Assembly (NCBI GenBank): GCA_021399435.1
Contig: JAJTUP010000099.1
Coordinates: 1 to 64,000, forward strand
Direction: 5' to 3'
Length of the DNA: 64,000 nucleotides
Source of the DNA: Diaporthe sp. PMI_573
Lineage: Eukaryota; Ascomycota; Sordariomycetes; Diaporthales; Diaporthaceae
Below the pieces are notes generated by a model. It had not been told where the DNA came from and searched no databases. It worked only from the letters and a program-made list of their open reading frames with translations. Of the stretch, positions 63,315 through 64,000 are shown piece after piece. Position numbers and translations under genes: made by a program. The stretch's first letter is position 1. Every line of letters starts with the position of its first letter.

Positions 63315-64000
63315 ATGCATCTACAGTTGCAGTTCCAGTCACCTTTCAACAGCATGGCTCAGGCGCAGGCCACTCGGGAGATTGAAGACGGCAATAACCA
63401 AGGTAGTGCATTATATCTCCTACATCTTGATCATTTGCTAATTCGATCTAGACAGGGAACTTGCTACTGAAGCCAGCGCTGAACACACCAACGAAGATCT
63501 GCTGCCAGGTAGGAAATTCCTGGTGGCGTCACCCGAGGGTCTCGCGACTTCTGGCAACCTCCCACAGGTCCCCTTTATCCTCGGCGACCAGAAGGATGAG
63601 GGCACCCTCTTCGGACTCTTCACCACCAACCTCACCACTACAGATGACTTCAAAGACTACCTCAAGACGTTGTACTTCACCAACACGGACCCGCAGATTG
63701 TTGACCAATTCGTTGATATCTACCCCGAGGACCCGGCCCAGGGCTCCCCCTTCGACACAGGCGACGACAACAACATCTACCCGCAGTTCAAGCGCGTGGC
63801 CGCACTCCTCGGCGACGCCGTCTTCACCATGTCCCGGCGGGTAGTGCTCAACATCACGACGGGGATCCAGCCGGGCGTCAAGCGATGGTCGTACCTGAGC
63901 CAGTACGACCAGGGGACCCGCGTGCTGGGGACCTTCCACGGCAGCGACCTGATCCAGGTCTTCTACGGCATCAAGGACAACTTCGCCGCCTCCGCCATCG
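63315..64000 (+). CDS. Type-B carboxylesterase/lipase, C-terminal half with unusual N terminus, runs off the window
   Basis: Exon 1 63315-63402 encodes a Gln-rich 29-residue start; a 49-bp intron (GTAGTG...TAG) joins it to an exon from 63452 that is open to the window end. The text FLVASPEGLATSGNLPQVPF, ILGDQKDEGTLFGLFTTNLT, IVDQFVDIYPEDPAQGSPFD, FKRVAALLGDAVFTMSRRVV and TFHGSDLIQVFYG is the C-terminal half of fungal type-B carboxylesterases and lipases. The acid (in DEGTLF) and the His (in HGSDL) of the catalytic triad are present. The nucleophile GESAG and oxyanion loop, normally some 100-200 residues earlier, are absent, so the gene was beheaded and either is a pseudogene or carries a new short N terminus without signal peptide. 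Confidence 0.65.

Overview
The window is nuclear DNA of a filamentous ascomycete (Pezizomycotina, most likely a Sordariomycete). Genes carry short 50-100 bp GT..AG introns. Housekeeping genes have typical fungal exon structure: TATA-binding protein and an Mbp1-type APSES factor. The transposons are the usual fungal ones (hAT with BED fingers, a pogo/Fot1-type element, Tad-like LINE pieces). Several transposase reading frames are broken by single stops of the kind that C-to-T (RIP-like) mutation would give. No operons, CRISPR arrays, tRNA or rRNA genes were seen.

Layout. 0-3 kb: an intact, spliced gene joining an IRG-type dynamin-like GTPase to a VPS13-type C-terminal module, then a hAT relic between TATCAG repeats. 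3-8 kb: LINE 3' end, a truncated hAT transposase and an ankyrin gene. 8-13 kb: a small MADS-box-like protein and the TATA-binding protein. 14-16 kb: a complete pogo-type element with 43-bp inverted repeats. 16-23 kb: an F-box-like gene, a broken methyltransferase and a nearly full-length hAT. 23-32 kb: an orphan gene, an FTA2-like kinetochore protein and a graveyard of relics (vWA, retropepsin-like, PIF1 helicase, repeat protein). 32-39 kb: hAT remnants on both sides of a conserved unknown gene and an Mbp1-like gene. 40-46 kb: phenolic acid decarboxylase, a broken cytochrome P450, and a hAT element with perfect 8-bp target duplications splitting another reading frame. 46-51 kb: an RNase H protein, a conserved small gene and a two-span membrane protein. 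52-62 kb: LINE fragment, RING/patatin-like gene, hypothetical genes and the 3' part of a Cdc24-like RhoGEF. 62-64 kb: LINE tail and the C-terminal half of a type-B carboxylesterase running off the window.

Two signals stand out. First, the IRG GTPase / VPS13 C-terminal fusion looks intact and suggests a membrane-targeted GTPase acting with lipid-transfer machinery. Second, all four hAT transposase starts whose 5' flank survives have ACGCGT or ACGCG boxes upstream, paired ACGCGT in three of them. ACGCGT is the known MCB site bound by Mbp1-containing MBF, so these transposons may be timed to G1/S. The Mbp1-like gene in the same window appears to lack the ankyrin block of its family.
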